A stretch of 64,000 nt of DNA from Coniella vitis (Eukaryota > Ascomycota > Sordariomycetes > Diaporthales > Schizoparmaceae), in the NCBI GenBank assembly GCA_011317545.1, contig WUJK01000003.1:2976001-3040000 (forward strand), in the 5' to 3' direction. This document shows, piece by piece, positions 26,540 through 38,491 of the stretch. The position numbers and the translations under genes were made by a program. The notes beneath the pieces were generated by a model. That model saw only the letters and a program-made list of their open reading frames with translations, had not been told where the DNA came from and searched no databases. The stretch's first letter is position 1. Each line of letters opens with the position of its first letter.

Positions 26540-28837
26540 GTTATTATTGTTGTCACTCTCTCTCCCTCCTTGATCCGAGATTTCCCATATCTTATCGAGT
26601 GCTCACTCAGATTCTGTAGGTTAAATTAACACGATGGAAAGCACTCCTTATTTGGATAAGTGTTATATAGTATACGATGATGCACAAGAGAGACATGGTG
26701 GTGGTGTTGGTGGAGGGTACGTATCTTTCTCCTATAGGTCGATTACTACGAACCCCCCCCCCAAAAAGGAGAAGGAAGGAAAAAAAAAAAGAAATCTAAA
26801 AGATATAATGTAAACAACAAAGCGCCATCTCGTGTCGTGTAAATGACTCCTTGCGCTCGCCAAGCAGCCAGTGAAAAGAGTCGACAGAGGATGTGTGGCG
26901 TTTGCGAACAGAGATTTTGGGCGCCGCCTCCGCTGCCGTGGCCGCCGCCCGCCCCAAAAAAAGAAGAAAGAAAAGAAAAGAAGGAAAAAAAGGGGAAAGA
27001 TAAGAATAAATATGATGTAATGATTTATAAGTTCAACACGGTGGAAATCATTTTTTTCTTTTTTCTTTTTGCCGGGTGATTGGGACAACCCCTTGAGATT
27101 TATTGAATTCAGTCACACTGGGTACGTAAGGAACAGTATGGAAAACTGGGCACTGTGTGTTCGTGTATGCAAAACGTGCTTTTTTCTTCTCCCTTTCCCA
27201 CCGTCTTGGAAAGCTCTCATGCGAACTGCTGCAAGGGACGGCAAGTTGTTGGTTTTTCTTTTTGCCATGCATGGTACTTTTCGTATATTGTCTATGTATG
27301 TTTTCCTTGTTGCCGAGGTCAACGGAGATTGTGTATCACAACGTCTGTCTAGTCTGTGTGTACGAATTCTTGTTGTACCATGAGGCTCCTGGGAACAGGG
27401 GACGAGAACTGAACAGATCCATAAGAAGGGAAGGTAGCGGTTACGATTTCTGTATGGATGGGGTGTTCTCAGCACGGATCAAGTGTTCCGAAAGGACGTG
27501 GATCCTTTTTTTTCTTTTTCCCTCGTTTGATGTTGATGAGATGTAGTATCTTGGCAGATTAAAGAGATCTTCGGCTCAAGGATACCAAACCCTTTGTCAT
27601 GAAGTGGAAGAACGGCATTGCTATGTAAGTACCCCGTCAAGAGGGGGCTTGACTTTTCCCTAGCGAACCCAACTACACCAACAACGTCGGCTGGGAAACC
27701 TCAATCTGGTATAGGCATGCGACTCTTCCTTGCATGCTGGTCCTGGACAACGACAACATCATCAACAACAACAACAAGGAAGCAAGGCCTTTGCCTCCCC
27801 TGCTCTGCGTCCCCAACTTCCTTCTTGGCCCCTGCCGATTCGAAGGGACAGAACGCCAGTCGAGGCATCGGGACGAGGACTTTGGGGCTAAGGGAAAGCT
27901 GGTCTCGAGCCGTAGAACGGTCGGTGGTATAGGGTACGAGCTGCTGCTGGTGATGATTCACAGGGAGGGCATGTTCTACGTAGCTTATTTGATCAGTCCC
28001 TGCCCGAAAAAGAAGAAAGAAAATTAGACTTCAAGTTATACGCTTGTACCTCAAAAGTATATTTAGACTTATTGTAAGGCCTATTGCTTGACAAAAGAAA
28101 GGGACCATTCTTCACAGCGGTTTAGCCCGGGCAGGCTAAGGCGGATAAACTTCACACTGACGCAGGGGGGACAGAGAATTTACTCTGGTACGGCACTATC
28201 CGAGGCCCTTTCCGGTGTCGTTACGGGCCCTGTGCCATGGTAAACCCAAGATCCAGCTTGGTCATAGCCTATTTATTGTATACGGGGATCTGGGGATCTT
28301 ACATGGTAGTTGGTCTTGGCGCAAGAGCATAGTATATTATAATATTGTACATACTATGTGGTATCATGAGGCTGATATAGAAATCGCCGGCATAATTACG
28401 GAGCGGACCTTATTTAGCACGCCAGCAACAGCCAGACTAAGAGACGTAAAAACACCAATCGACATCCGATTGTTGCCATCGATACCATGTCAGTGAGATC
28501 TTGCCCCTCCCCCCCTTTTTTTTCTTCTTTCTCCTCTTTCCCATCCTTGAGGGTGAAATTCACATACCTAGTGTTGACTTGTCTATTGTGTGTTTGATCT
28601 CCGACGTTAGTGGGAGCTGAAGTGGACGTGCGTATAGCTCGACGTTTATTTTCATTCTTTTCTTTTCGTCTTCTCTCCTTTTCTTCGGCTCCAAAGACAC
28701 CAGGCCGAGCCCACTCTCGGCCGCCGTGCTCGCGGAACGGTCGGTGGACGGACGCGGATTCCATTCCGTGGGTGGGAAAATGACACGATAGTGGCGCTGT
28801 GGAGGGCCCGTCTCCGTTCCAAGGAGGACAGTTGACG

Positions 28838-28870
<33 letters not shown>

Positions 28871-29290
28871 CGATGCGCATCGGCAAGACACGTACGTCAC
28901 TGCGGCCAGTAAGATGGTCTGGATATATATCAAGCATCGTAGAGTTCCTGAAAATATACGATCAACATGAGGGTGGCCCCAAGTAGCACAAAGCATTGAG
29001 GGCGACGCATACACACGGTTGCCAGACTGGATTAGTGGTAATCCATGGGAAATGAACCCACTCATAGGTCATATATACCCTCGAAAAGTATCTTGGATAG
29101 CAACCACAAAACAAACAATGACAAGCCCCAGCCTCGGCCGCTCTCCTCAAGGGACATGGCATGAAAATGGGTCTTTGGGCTGGCCCAGCAGCCGGCCTTG
29201 GTGCAGAGGCCAAGACGACGGGGCACGGCATAAGAAAGCACGTCAAACACTTGCTTTCCCGGGAGTTTGGTTCGCCAACAAAGCGAGCGG

Positions 29291-29293
<3 letters not shown>

Positions 29294-29321
<28 letters not shown>
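29294..29321. repeat. T28 homopolymer
   Basis: Uninterrupted run of 28 T, ending 3 bp before a TACATAGTA motif (29325-29333). The length makes the exact count in the assembly unreliable. Confidence 0.9.
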
Positions 29322-30849
29322 GGGTACATAGTAGAATCGTCAAAGGGTTCCCCCTCCACTCTTCCTCCTACCCAAAGAGTTCTAGATTTCTGGCTGGGGC
29401 CTGGCTGGCGCTGGGCGGGCGAAACTCTCACGCAACGCAAAACTCCCATCCCATGCCTAAAACGGTGTAAGCTGGGTGGTCTGCTAGGACCGGATATGCC
29501 CACCAAGCCACGTTTCTGCAGGGTTTGGGGGTTAGACTTGGATCCTGGACCCCTATCTTTTTTTGCTTTTCCCCTTCCATGTCTTGGCTGTCTGTGTAGG
29601 TGGTTTTTTTCTTCTTTTTTTCCCTTTTCCCCCCCTTTTTTCTGTGGCCTCAAGGACGGGGCAGGTGAGAATGGTGAGAATGAAGAAGAACTACGCAACA
29701 TCAAAGAAAGCTGTGTATGTATACTTTGCGTGTCGAATCCGACCTGCAAAATGTACATAGTAAATCTGTACTCGAATAGTCTTGCCTTCTGAACGCAAGG
29801 AACCCAAAAAAAGAAGACAAAAAAGGAGCGCAAAATAGCCCTTCCAAGCCAGGCAGCCAGGTACAAAGAACCTTCAATAGGCCTCCCGTTCTTTTTCCCC
29901 CTGTGCTTTGCTCTTGCTGCCCGGGCCTTCTTTCAGCTTTTGGGCGACGACAGATGCCAAAGTGGATTGCGTCTAGACCTCGGGCTGGCGGCGCAACGCC
30001 ACACGGCTCTCGCTCTTTTTTTTACGTCTGTCAACAAGCACAGGTACCCATTCAGAGGTCGGATGCCCTCGTCTTTTTGGGCGGGCAGAGGAGTCGTCTG
30101 ATTTTTCCCTGGTCGGAGAGCAAACTGGTGTCGGCCAACTCGCTCGCACTGACGTGTCTTTCTCTTGGCCCAGTTCTACCGCCATCAGCTCAGCTCTTGC
30201 CAGGGCCCTTGACGAGTAGGATGTCGGTGAGAATGAAAGGACCCGTGGGCATTGATTGTGTGGGGGATTAGAGTTTAGACTTCTCATGTACGCCGATGGA
30301 AGCGGACGGCTGGGAGGATTCGCCACCTGGGCAGCGGGATGGCGACCCGGTGTTTCACCTCTCTGACTGACTGCTTTCTGGGGAATGCGGATCAAAGTAT
30401 AAAAGAGAAAAGAAAAAAAAGAAAGAAGAGTGACAGCTACGCGGCAGCTAAGGGTGAGGATGGCCTCAGGGAATCCCGCCCATTCGAGAGTCCAGACTGT
30501 GGCGCCAACGCAGGGGGGACTGACACCAAAAAAAAAAGCGGCATGACTCTTGTGCTGGGTTAGCCAACTGCTATGCACTAGACGCTGCCCCCCGGCAAGA
30601 TCTGGGGGCTTGCCTCCCTTTTTTTTCCTTCTCTTTTCATTGTTCATTGTAGTGAGGCGTGTTTTTTCTAGTCGCGCTTGGCAGAGTACATGTGACGTTA
30701 GTCTCTTCAGGATCATCAGCGGGTGGCCGGTATAAAAATATCACAGTGGCAATACGATGTCTTGCACTCTCCTTAGTAAGCCTCTCGAAAAGACCCAATC
30801 AGGAGGCCAGGCTCAGACAGAGGCACGTGCCGCGGTAAGAATCCGTACT

Positions 30850-30882
30850 TTGTACTCTGTACTCTGTACTCTGTACATAGTA
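30850..30882. repeat. TGTACTC heptamer repeat leading into a TACATAGTA motif
   Basis: Three tandem TGTACTC-type units (about 30850-30873) are followed at once by TACATAGTA (30874-30882). The element sits just 3' of the proposed stop codon (30917) of the minus-strand gene. Confidence 0.7.
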
Positions 30883-30916
30883 TAGTCTGTACGATGATGA
30901 CTAATGCGTGATATCA

Positions 30917-31778
30917 TCATCCCCGCCCGGCCTGGGATCGACCTCTTCGGCACGCTGCCCGCGCGACGACCAGACGTACTCGGATGCAGACTCGATAGGG
31001 GGCCTCGAGCGGGTGCAGAACGGCCCTTGGATCGAGGCGCGAAAGGGCAACTTCCAGCATCTCGTTGACGTCGCCTGTGCCGATGCTGCGGAGCGAGTGT
31101 GTGTGTGAGCCCGTGACCGTGACCGTGACCGTGACCGTGGTCGGTTCTCTTCTGCGCCCTCTCCGTTGTATGGATGCGCTGGGAGATGGCTATGCTCACC
31201 AGAATCTTCCGTGCTGTTCATCTGTCCAAATCACCAGCTCGACGGTGCGGAAGCGAAAGAGAACGCGACCGCTACGGGCGCCACGCCGGGTCCATTCGCG
31301 CGCGTCGACTTCCCAGTAGCCCATCAGAGTGCTGGCCGCGTCGGCCTCTTGGATTTCGTCCCACGCCCTGCTTTTCCTCCTGTCCGTGGCAAAGTACAGC
31401 GACTGGAGAATCGTGAGGTCGGCAGAAAAGGGCCGCGCTGGAGGCTTCTGGGGATCAATGTTGCCCAAGTCCAGCGCCGTGGGCTCGCCCGTGTCGAGTT
31501 GGGGGGGGGGGTGGGGGCTCGTTATATAAAGCGTCGATCCTTTTCCAGAACTCGTCGTCGGTGGCCGAGTAGTCGTCCGGGTCGATGGGATGGAATCGAG
31601 TTGGGAAGATGGGAGGCAGATCACGCACGCCGTCTGGGTAGAATCCCAAATCGTTGTTCCCAACTACGTTGGTGAACTCTCTAGAAGCGGAGCTTGTGCT
31701 GCTGCTGCTGCTGCTGCTGCTGCTGGGCTCTCCGGCTCTTGACGGACCACTGCCGTTATTTGGAGGCCTGTGGTGCAT
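30917..31778 (-). pseudogene. Unknown conserved-looking gene with a frame break at an 11-base G/C run
   Basis: No family recognised. Coding frame A runs from MHHRPPNNGSG (ATG at 31778; a further in-frame ATG at 31958) through a poly-Ser stretch to FWKRIDALYNEPPPP. It must then change frame to continue as LDTGEPTALDLGNIDPQKPP through WDEIQEADAASTLMGYWEV to ELVIWTDEQHGRF. The switch lies at the C11 run (plus strand G11, 31501-31511); one base fewer restores a single frame. A 114-nt intron follows (31199-31086, GTGAGC...CGCAG), joining in phase to IGTGDVNEMLEVALSRLDP and ending at 30917. The intron holds GTGACC tandem repeats. It may be an intact gene with an assembly error, a polymorphic contingency tract or a true pseudogene; the sequence alone cannot decide. 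Alternative 3' exons are possible. Confidence 0.5.
31697..31722. repeat. CTG/CAG microsatellite encoding poly-Ser
   Basis: About eight CTG units on the plus strand; read on the minus strand in the gene above as a run of Ser codons (AGC). Confidence 0.85.
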
Positions 31779-34754
31779 GTTTGATGGCTGTTGCTTGGGG
31801 CGTCGCTTGGGGAAAAGGGTGTCGTCAGGCTCGTTGTGTGTTGCGCGTGTTGTTCTTCTCAAAGATGTGGTATATGCATTGACAATTCTTGTCCTCAAAT
31901 CCCCCTCCACACGGCAGACAGCCTTTTTACTATCAAAAACCATCCCGCATGCAATCATGTATATCCCTTCAGGTATTCAGGGTTGTGTTCTCATCGCAAC
32001 TGCTAGATATTGCCGAGTTTTATGACACGCACGCACCTGGACTCTCACTCCACATATCGGTTCACAAAGGGAGACGTGGTGTGTCTATCTTTATGATCTG
32101 GCACGGCTCAAGTTTATGAGAAGATAATTGAATTCATATGCTGCCTCGGTTCGATCATAACAAGATCCTTCAGCATGCACTACCTCAGGATCTGAGGGAC
32201 GACTGATTCTGTACATATTCTTACCCATGGCGGTGCTGACGATATCGACCCTTCTCATGGTTCTCGGAAGACCAGGTTCCTTCCAACGACCAGCAACATG
32301 CTGAAGAGATATGCTGTCACAGTCTACACGCTATATCCGTGTGATCCATACATCCACAAGGCACGGCAGTTTGATCTACCGCCTTTGTACAACTCGTTTC
32401 TACTCTTGATCGACACTATACCATCAACAGCCAGCCAGCCAGATTCTGTTCTCCATCGAGTTTCCACCAAGGAACAATGGTGTATATCCCCTCCTGCGAC
32501 TGTCGTCGGTCCTCTTTCCTCAACCAAGCCGAGCCAGAACTTCTCGCCAGGCTTTCTTCCTACTCTTCCTGTCACTGCACCCTCCTCGTACACGGTCTGA
32601 CCCATTCATTGCCGACGATAAGACGCAGACTCAAGCTCCAGAACACCGCTTTCCCTCTTCTTCTTCTTCTTCTTCTTCTTCTTCTTTCTGTCCCTCACGA
32701 AGTACTCTCCGTGATTGCACGACACACCGTACATACTTGGACACATACACATACAAAACTCGGACACGAACAAAAAAAAAAAACCCACAAACCCAAACCA
32801 GCAAGCCCTTTCCCAGCGAGCGGGCATATGCACCCAATCTACCTACCTTATCTTTGACCTTTTGTAGCACGAATATCTACCACAAGGTACTTGGCAGGAA
32901 TACTTGAGAGCAATGCATCTAACCCATTGCTATGCCCTCTCTTTTTCTTTTTTTTTTCTTTTTTCTTTTTGTTTCCGCGTGGTGTGACACAAGGTCCCCG
33001 AGGGGTCGGGGCCAGCCACGCCGTTATCCTGACCTATATATGTTGTAAGCTGTACTAAAGTGATATTGTAAAGTAGTTTATAGAGATGCGGTAATGTATC
33101 TTTGCCTATTCCTTGCTTCATATCATGGGTAATTATTTATATAGATCTACAGACCAAGTTCAGCTGTTATCCTTTCCGCCGTCAAGATGGTTGAACAAAA
33201 ACCTCACAAGCCTCGCGGGTCTAAAACCCCTTCCTCTTCTCACCCCTCCCCCCTTCACCACCAAGACGGAAACAAAAAGGGCAATAAGGAAAAAAAAGAA
33301 AAAGGAGAGGTTAAGAATAAAAGAATGAATTAAAACGCCATTTAAAAAAAGACTAAAAAAAAAAAGACTGGCATACATGTACACCCTTTTACATGTGTGT
33401 TACTTAATGTATGTCTGAGATCTCGCAGTCTATTCGAATGACAACTTTTGCCAGATAAGGTACAGATGACCTTTTTTCTTTTCTCCCCCTTGTGTGTGTG
33501 CCACTGCTAGTACTATGTACCTACTTGCTTATGTGTGTTGGGTTGTGTGTTGTGTGTGCGTGCGTGTGAAACCCCAGAAAAGACAAGAAAGATGCATGAG
33601 TCGGCTGTGTCTGTGCGCCTGTTTGTGCCTTTGTGCGTCCTTATGCCTCTCTTGTGTCTGTGTCTGTGCTCCTCTTGTACGCTTGATCGAGCCGGAGTAT
33701 CGGTATTGTGGGTGAGTGGGTGGTGCCTCTGCGCGTACTATGTATAATAGTACCGGTAGGACAAGCGGAGAAATAACGACAACAACAAGACAAAAAAAAA
33801 AAAGACAAGACCGGTCATCTCTCGTCATGATCCCGCCCAGTCATGTACGTATTCTTGACCGACGAGGTTATCGCGGCCGCCGCTACTGCTGTGCACACGA
33901 CAGTCACCCCGTACCGTACGGTCCCTACATATCCAGTCTGGTTATACTATGTACTCTGTATGCATGAGTTAAGCAAGTAGTAGAGCTTCCAGTAAGGCAG
34001 TTCCTTTACCAAGCCAGAAAAGAAAGAGGGGAAAAAGAAACGCACCCAAAAGCCAAAGGCGGCCGTCCTGCTCTCTCATCCGCCTACAAGGCACAGTTCT
34101 GCCTGCTTGCTGGCGTAGGTGGCTTTGCCTAGCAGAGACATGGCGACAGACACCTTGGTATGACAAAAAAAAAAGACTAAACAAGTACAATGTCTATTCT
34201 CGTGTATCTAGCATATCCTTGCATGATTTTACTTGCTGAGAAAAATAGAAGAAAGAAAAGAAAGAAGAGCGCTTCACCTACTGCAGTATCTCGGCAAGCA
34301 TGGTAGTACATACATGCATCCCCCTCTTGTCTCGGCGAACTTGTGCGTTGTGGATGGGTGTCTGATATATATATATATATTTGTGTGAATTTTCCTTACT
34401 AAAAGGCTTCGTGTGAGCCTTTCTCCCGACGGCGAATTCCGTGTTTCCCGATCCGGCGCAAAGGAGCCACCAACGCCTTGCGAGTTTCTTTTCCCCTTTT
34501 TCGAGACACGCTGTGGATGGCAGCAGATCAACGGAATAGCCCCACGAGCTGGTTGCGGCAATAGTTGCTTTTTTTGGGACTTGTTGCCAAGGGAGAAGAG
34601 CCCCGGCGGATAGACTGCTATCCAACGGCAACTTTCCGCATCGTGGAGAGGGCTTTTGCCCGTTGAAGCGCAACATGCTGAGGTGCGTTGACTACTTTTT
34701 GAAGAGCACGAAAAAGGAAAGACTCTTTCCCAAAAGCACCATCAGGTTGTCCCA
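31779..34754. other. Intergenic with simple repeats and three TACTATGTA motifs
   Basis: No supportable gene. It holds (TTC)n at about 32656-32687, A-rich runs near 32770, three exact TACTATGTA copies within 443 bp (33511, 33736 and 33945) and a GTGT/CTGT-rich stretch (33490-33680). The right end is the 3' flank of the HAD phosphatase gene, which is transcribed leftwards. Confidence 0.5.
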
Positions 34755-35799
34755 TCACACAACAAGCCCGTTGCGGATTTCAAGAGTGAGACCGCCATGC
34801 TGGGCCTCCACCACCCGTACCGAGTCGAGATCCTTGACGATCCAGTCGGGCCCAGCGCTCCTGACCTGCTCGGCTGTGTGGCTCGTGACCAAGCCAAGGA
34901 CCTTGCAGCCGGCCGCCTTGCCGGCGCGGATACCGGCAGGCGAGTCTTCGAGCACCAGGACGTTCTTGTCAGCATCAAGCAGGTGCAGCCGCTCCCTGCC
35001 CAGGGTGTAGCAGGCCGGGTCTGGCTTGCCGTTGGCGACCGACTCGGCGGTGATGAGGTGGGCGGGGTGGGGCAGTTTCAGCCTGGCGAGCCAGCCGGAT
35101 ACGAGAGGCTGGGTGCCGCTTGTCACAATGGCCCAGGGCGCGCCGTGGTGGCCGATCGTGTCGAGCAGGGCGCGGGCGCCGGGGATCTCGATGGCGTCGT
35201 CTCCGTAGAGCTGGGGGACGCGGCCCTCCATTTCCTTGACGTCTGTGTGTGTGGGAGGAGGGGGGGGAGTGTGATCGTCAGCTTATGCTTGTGTCTGCCA
35301 TCCACATCGCTCAACGCCTCCTGCTTGGAATCCCAAGGCTGGCGTGTCTGTGGCTACTGAACAAGAGCAGTAGTATGGGCCTTTGACAAGCGGGTGGCTT
35401 GGGAAGCCTGACAGGCACAAGCAAGGAACAGACCTGGTAACTTACACTCCCAGTTTGCCTTTTCAGGAGCCAAGATCTTGAGGGTATCTATACTTCGGCG
35501 TCCATGTGACGTCTCGAGAATGACGGCTGGATCGACGCCGATTTCTTGGCCAATACTGTGGACGCCTCGCGTGTCTCGGGTCAGCCAGGGAGCGGGCGAC
35601 GGAGCAAAAGAGCGACAGACACACTTGTGTGTTTGCCTGTTGGCCTGTTGGCCTGTTTTGCTGCACTCGCTGCACTCGTCTTCTTCACTCACGTCTGCCA
35701 GTGCTTTTCGATCGCCGAGGTCGAGTCGATGATGGTGCTGTCCATGTCGAACAGGAAGCCGTCGAAGGTGGCCCGCGTGGGCGGCGCAGAGAAGGCCAT
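34755..35799 (-). CDS. HAD-superfamily phosphatase, glycerol-3-phosphatase / 2-deoxyglucose-6-phosphatase type, 234 aa
   Basis: Three exons: 35799-35693, 35555-35446 and 35242-34755. Introns are 137 nt (GTGAGT...CACAG) and 203 nt (GTAAGT...CACAG), both with GCTGAC branch sites; the joins give KHWQT-IGQEIG and ANWE-Y-VKEMEGRV in frame. The start is in the context CACCATGGCC. Motif I is FDMDST with Asp18 and Asp20, the cap region has TSHGRRSIDTLKILAPEKANWE, motif II is IVTSGT (Thr113), motif III Lys is Lys145 in GKPDPACY, and motif IV is LVLEDSPAGI (Glu171-Asp172). These features match the yeast Gpp1/Gpp2 and Dog1/Dog2 branch, about 250 aa. The likely reaction is dephosphorylation of glycerol-3-phosphate (glycerol synthesis, osmotic response) or a related sugar phosphate; the exact substrate is inference. 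It is divergent from the NUG1 gene. Confidence 0.92.
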
Positions 35800-36428
35800 G
35801 GTGGAGCTGTCGAGTCAAAGAAGGAGGAGCGCCAGAGAGCACAAGACGAGCGTGCACGCGGTGGTTGATGACAAGACCGGATCGTTGATATGGCCCAGCA
35901 AACGCCACGCTTTCAATGCCCAGAGAGGCCAAACAGGTCCACCGTGTGCCGCCCGGTTGCGGAACTGCGTAATTGGGCAAGTCCGCCTCGCTTCTCCGCG
36001 TTGAGGGCGCAAAGCACTGGACCCGAGCCTGCAAGACGGTCAGCCCGAGTAATTGCGTCGTATCTACTGCAATAGACAGCCATACCTAAGCAGACCTCAA
36101 TCTGATAAACGAATCAAACACAAACGTGGACAAAAGGCCAGGCGAAGTCGGCGGCATGTGCTGCAGCATCCTCGCAAAGGGCGGCACAGGCGATCGGAAT
36201 CCTCAACCCGAACCCTGGCTTACAGCTTCCAGGGTTGGGGTCGCAACATCCCAGCCCCCCTGTCCCCAGCAATCCTTTATCGCTAATCTGCTGACCGCCT
36301 TTTTTTCCGCCTGCGTTCTGCCGCTTGACCCTCGCAAATTTCCAACAACCATCCATCACGAACGCCGCGCGACTCAGAATAACCTGCCTGCCATCCTTTT
36401 ACCACCACCACCAGCAGACACACTCACA
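35800..36428. promoter_or_regulatory. Shared divergent promoter between HAD phosphatase and NUG1
   Basis: 629 bp between two divergent start codons, with no coding signal of its own. The open frames running through it are extensions of neighbouring frames. CT-rich and CAACC words lie just upstream of NUG1 (36340-36428). No clear TATA box is seen on either side. Confidence 0.6.
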
Positions 36429-38187
36429 ATGGCAGGATCAATCACCAAGCCCAAGAGTATGCTTCCTACCACTCCATGCCCACGTGAAGAAGAAAAAACT
36501 AACAACACCCCCAGAGCCCAAGTCGAAGCGGGGCACCACGCGTCTCCGCCACAAGATTGAGAAGAAGTCGGCCGCCAAGCAGCGCAAGGACCGCAAGAAC
36601 GCGAAAAAGAACCCAGAGTGGCGCTCCAAGCTCAAGAAAGACCCCGGCATCCCCAACCTCTTCCCCTACAAGGAGCGTCTGCTGCAGGAAATCGAGGACA
36701 AGCGCGCCCGCAAGGAAGAAGAGACCCGCAAGCGCAGAGAAGCCGCCAAGGCGGCGCGGACCGGCCAGGATGCCACGGCGGCGACGACTGCCGCTGCTGA
36801 GGACGGCATGGACGATCTCGACGGCGACGACGACCTCGAGGCTGATGACGACGACATGATGGACGACGACGATGTGGACGAGTCGGATCCCATGGCTGCG
36901 CTGCTGGCAAGCGCACGACGAGCCGCCGAAGACTATGAACAAGGCCTGCAGAGCGGCGAGGACATGGACGACGATGACGACGACAACGACGGCGACGACG
37001 ACTCGGACGATGGCGAGGGCTCTGGCGCCGTGTCAGTGGGCGGTGAAGCGACCTCGCGCAAGGCCTACGACAAGGTCTTTAAGCAGGTCGTTGAGCAAGC
37101 CGACGTCATCCTCTACGTCCTCGACGCCCGGGATCCCGAGGGCACGCGCTCGCGCGATGTCGAGCGCTCCGTCATGGCCGCGGCATCCGGCGGCAAGCGC
37201 CTCATCCTCATCCTCAACAAGATCGATCTCATTCCCCCGCCTGTGCTGAAAGCCTGGCTCGTCCACCTGCGCAAATACTTCCCCACCTTGCCCCTCCGCG
37301 CATCCAACGCCGCCCCCAACGCCCACACCTTCAACCACCGCGACCTGACCGTGCAAGGCACCAGCGCGACCCTGTTCCGGGCGCTCAAGGCCTTTGCCGC
37401 CGGCCGCAATCTCAAGCGCGCCATTTCCGTCGGCGTCATTGGCTACCCGAACGTCGGCAAGTCTTCCGTCATCAACGCGCTGCTCTCGCGCCTCAGCGGC
37501 CGCGGCGGCTCCTCGCGCTCCGCCTGCCCCGCCGGCGCCGAAGCAGGCGTCACCACCGCGATCCGCAAGGTCAAGATCGACAGCAAGCTGACTCTGCTCG
37601 ACTCCCCCGGCATCGTCTTCCCCTCCACCGCCGACGTGGGCGCCCCGGCCTCGTCGTCGACCTTTGTCCCTAAGAACGCCACCGAAGCCAAGGCGCACCT
37701 CGTCCTGCTCAACGCCGTCCCGCCCCGGCACATTGACGACCCCATCCCCGCCGTGCAGCTGCTCCTCAAGCGCCTCGCCACCGCGCCCGACCTCATGAAG
37801 CAGCTCGCGAAGCTGTACGACCTCCCCGCGCTTCTGCCCAACCCGGACAACGGCGACGCCACCACAGACTTCCTCATCCAGGTCGCGCGTCGGCGTGGCC
37901 GCATGGGCAGGGGCGGTGTGCCCAATATCAACGCTGCGGCCATGACGGTCGTCACGGACTGGAGAGACGGGCGCATCCAGGGATGGGTCGATGCACCTGT
38001 TACTGTTGATGGTGGTGCGCCGTCCGTGGCTTCTGGTATCAAGATTCCCAGCGCGGCGCCGCCTGCGGTGGAGGCTGCGGCGGACCAGAAGCAGATTGTC
38101 ACCGAGTGGGCGGCCGAGTTCAAGCTCGAGGGCTTGTGGGGGGATGATAGCGAGCCGCAAAGCAAGGAGGTTGAGATGGAGGGGTGA
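36429..38187 (+). CDS. NUG1: Nug1-type nucleolar GTPase (GNL3/nucleostemin family), 566 aa
   Basis: Two exons, 36429-36456 and 36515-38187, with a 58-nt intron (GTATGC...CTAAC...CCCCCAG). Splicing gives MAGSITKPKKPKSKRG. The N-terminus is a very basic Grn1-like domain (about 12-45, RLRHKIEKKSAAKQRK), then a KERLLQEIEDKRARKEEETRKR coiled coil. Two Asp-rich acidic blocks follow (about 118-138 and 175-195). The GTPase is circularly permuted: G4 NKID at 244-247 comes first, then G1 GYPNVGKSS (319-327) and G3 DSPG (372-375). This order is diagnostic of the YlqF/Nug1/Lsg1/Nog2 group. The family member Nug1 acts in the nucleolus and nucleoplasm on late pre-60S particles and their export. The C-terminal RNA-binding half (about 380-566) is conserved-looking. 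Convergent with RRP44. Confidence 0.93.
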
Positions 38188-38460
38188 TGAGGATTAGTGT
38201 CTATTTCCTGGGCATGAGACAGACGGGTTCAGCCTGTTTTCTTGTTTGTTTTTTGTTTTGTTTTTTTGAGATGGGAAGAAAGAAAAAACTTGCATATGAG
38301 TGTGTGTGGGGGGGCTTAAATGCATATTTGTGGGAGGGCGTTTTGCGGCGTTGGGAGAATATATATGTGTTGGTCTTGGGCCTACTGAAAGTTTTACGTA
38401 CGCTATAGATGTATCAAGAATTGACAATCATAATGGCATAAAGATTCAATACCGGGAATT

Positions 38461-38491
<31 letters not shown>

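Larger units (their letters stand above)
14331..30916. other. Gene desert (about 16.6 kb) with dispersed TACTATGTA motif
   Basis: Many short open frames on both strands, but none shows a recognisable domain, consistent GC3 bias or a plausible exon chain. Contents: 14 exact copies of TACTATGTA/TACATAGTA, many GTAC-centred words (GGTACC, TACGTAC), (CTG)9 at 18069-18096, (CACG)n at 18864-18888, (AGC)8 at about 21594-21617, (TA)13 at 23661-23687, (CT)17 at 24162-24195, (CT)n at 28840-28866 and T28 at 29294-29321. Base composition is moderate (about 50% GC) from 14 to 23 kb and more AT-rich from 23 to 27 kb. I found no rRNA or tRNA signature. It could hold regulatory DNA, long non-coding RNA or undetected spliced genes. 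Confidence 0.5.

Noticed and set aside
29019..29792. 257-codon plus-strand frame
   Set aside because: Contains the T28 homopolymer as poly-Phe and has no recognisable domain or bias.
29973..30716. 247-codon minus-strand frame
   Set aside because: Low-complexity composition, no domain, no good start context.
37033..38160. 375-codon minus-strand frame opposite NUG1
   Set aside because: Antisense shadow; the plus strand carries all GTPase motifs.
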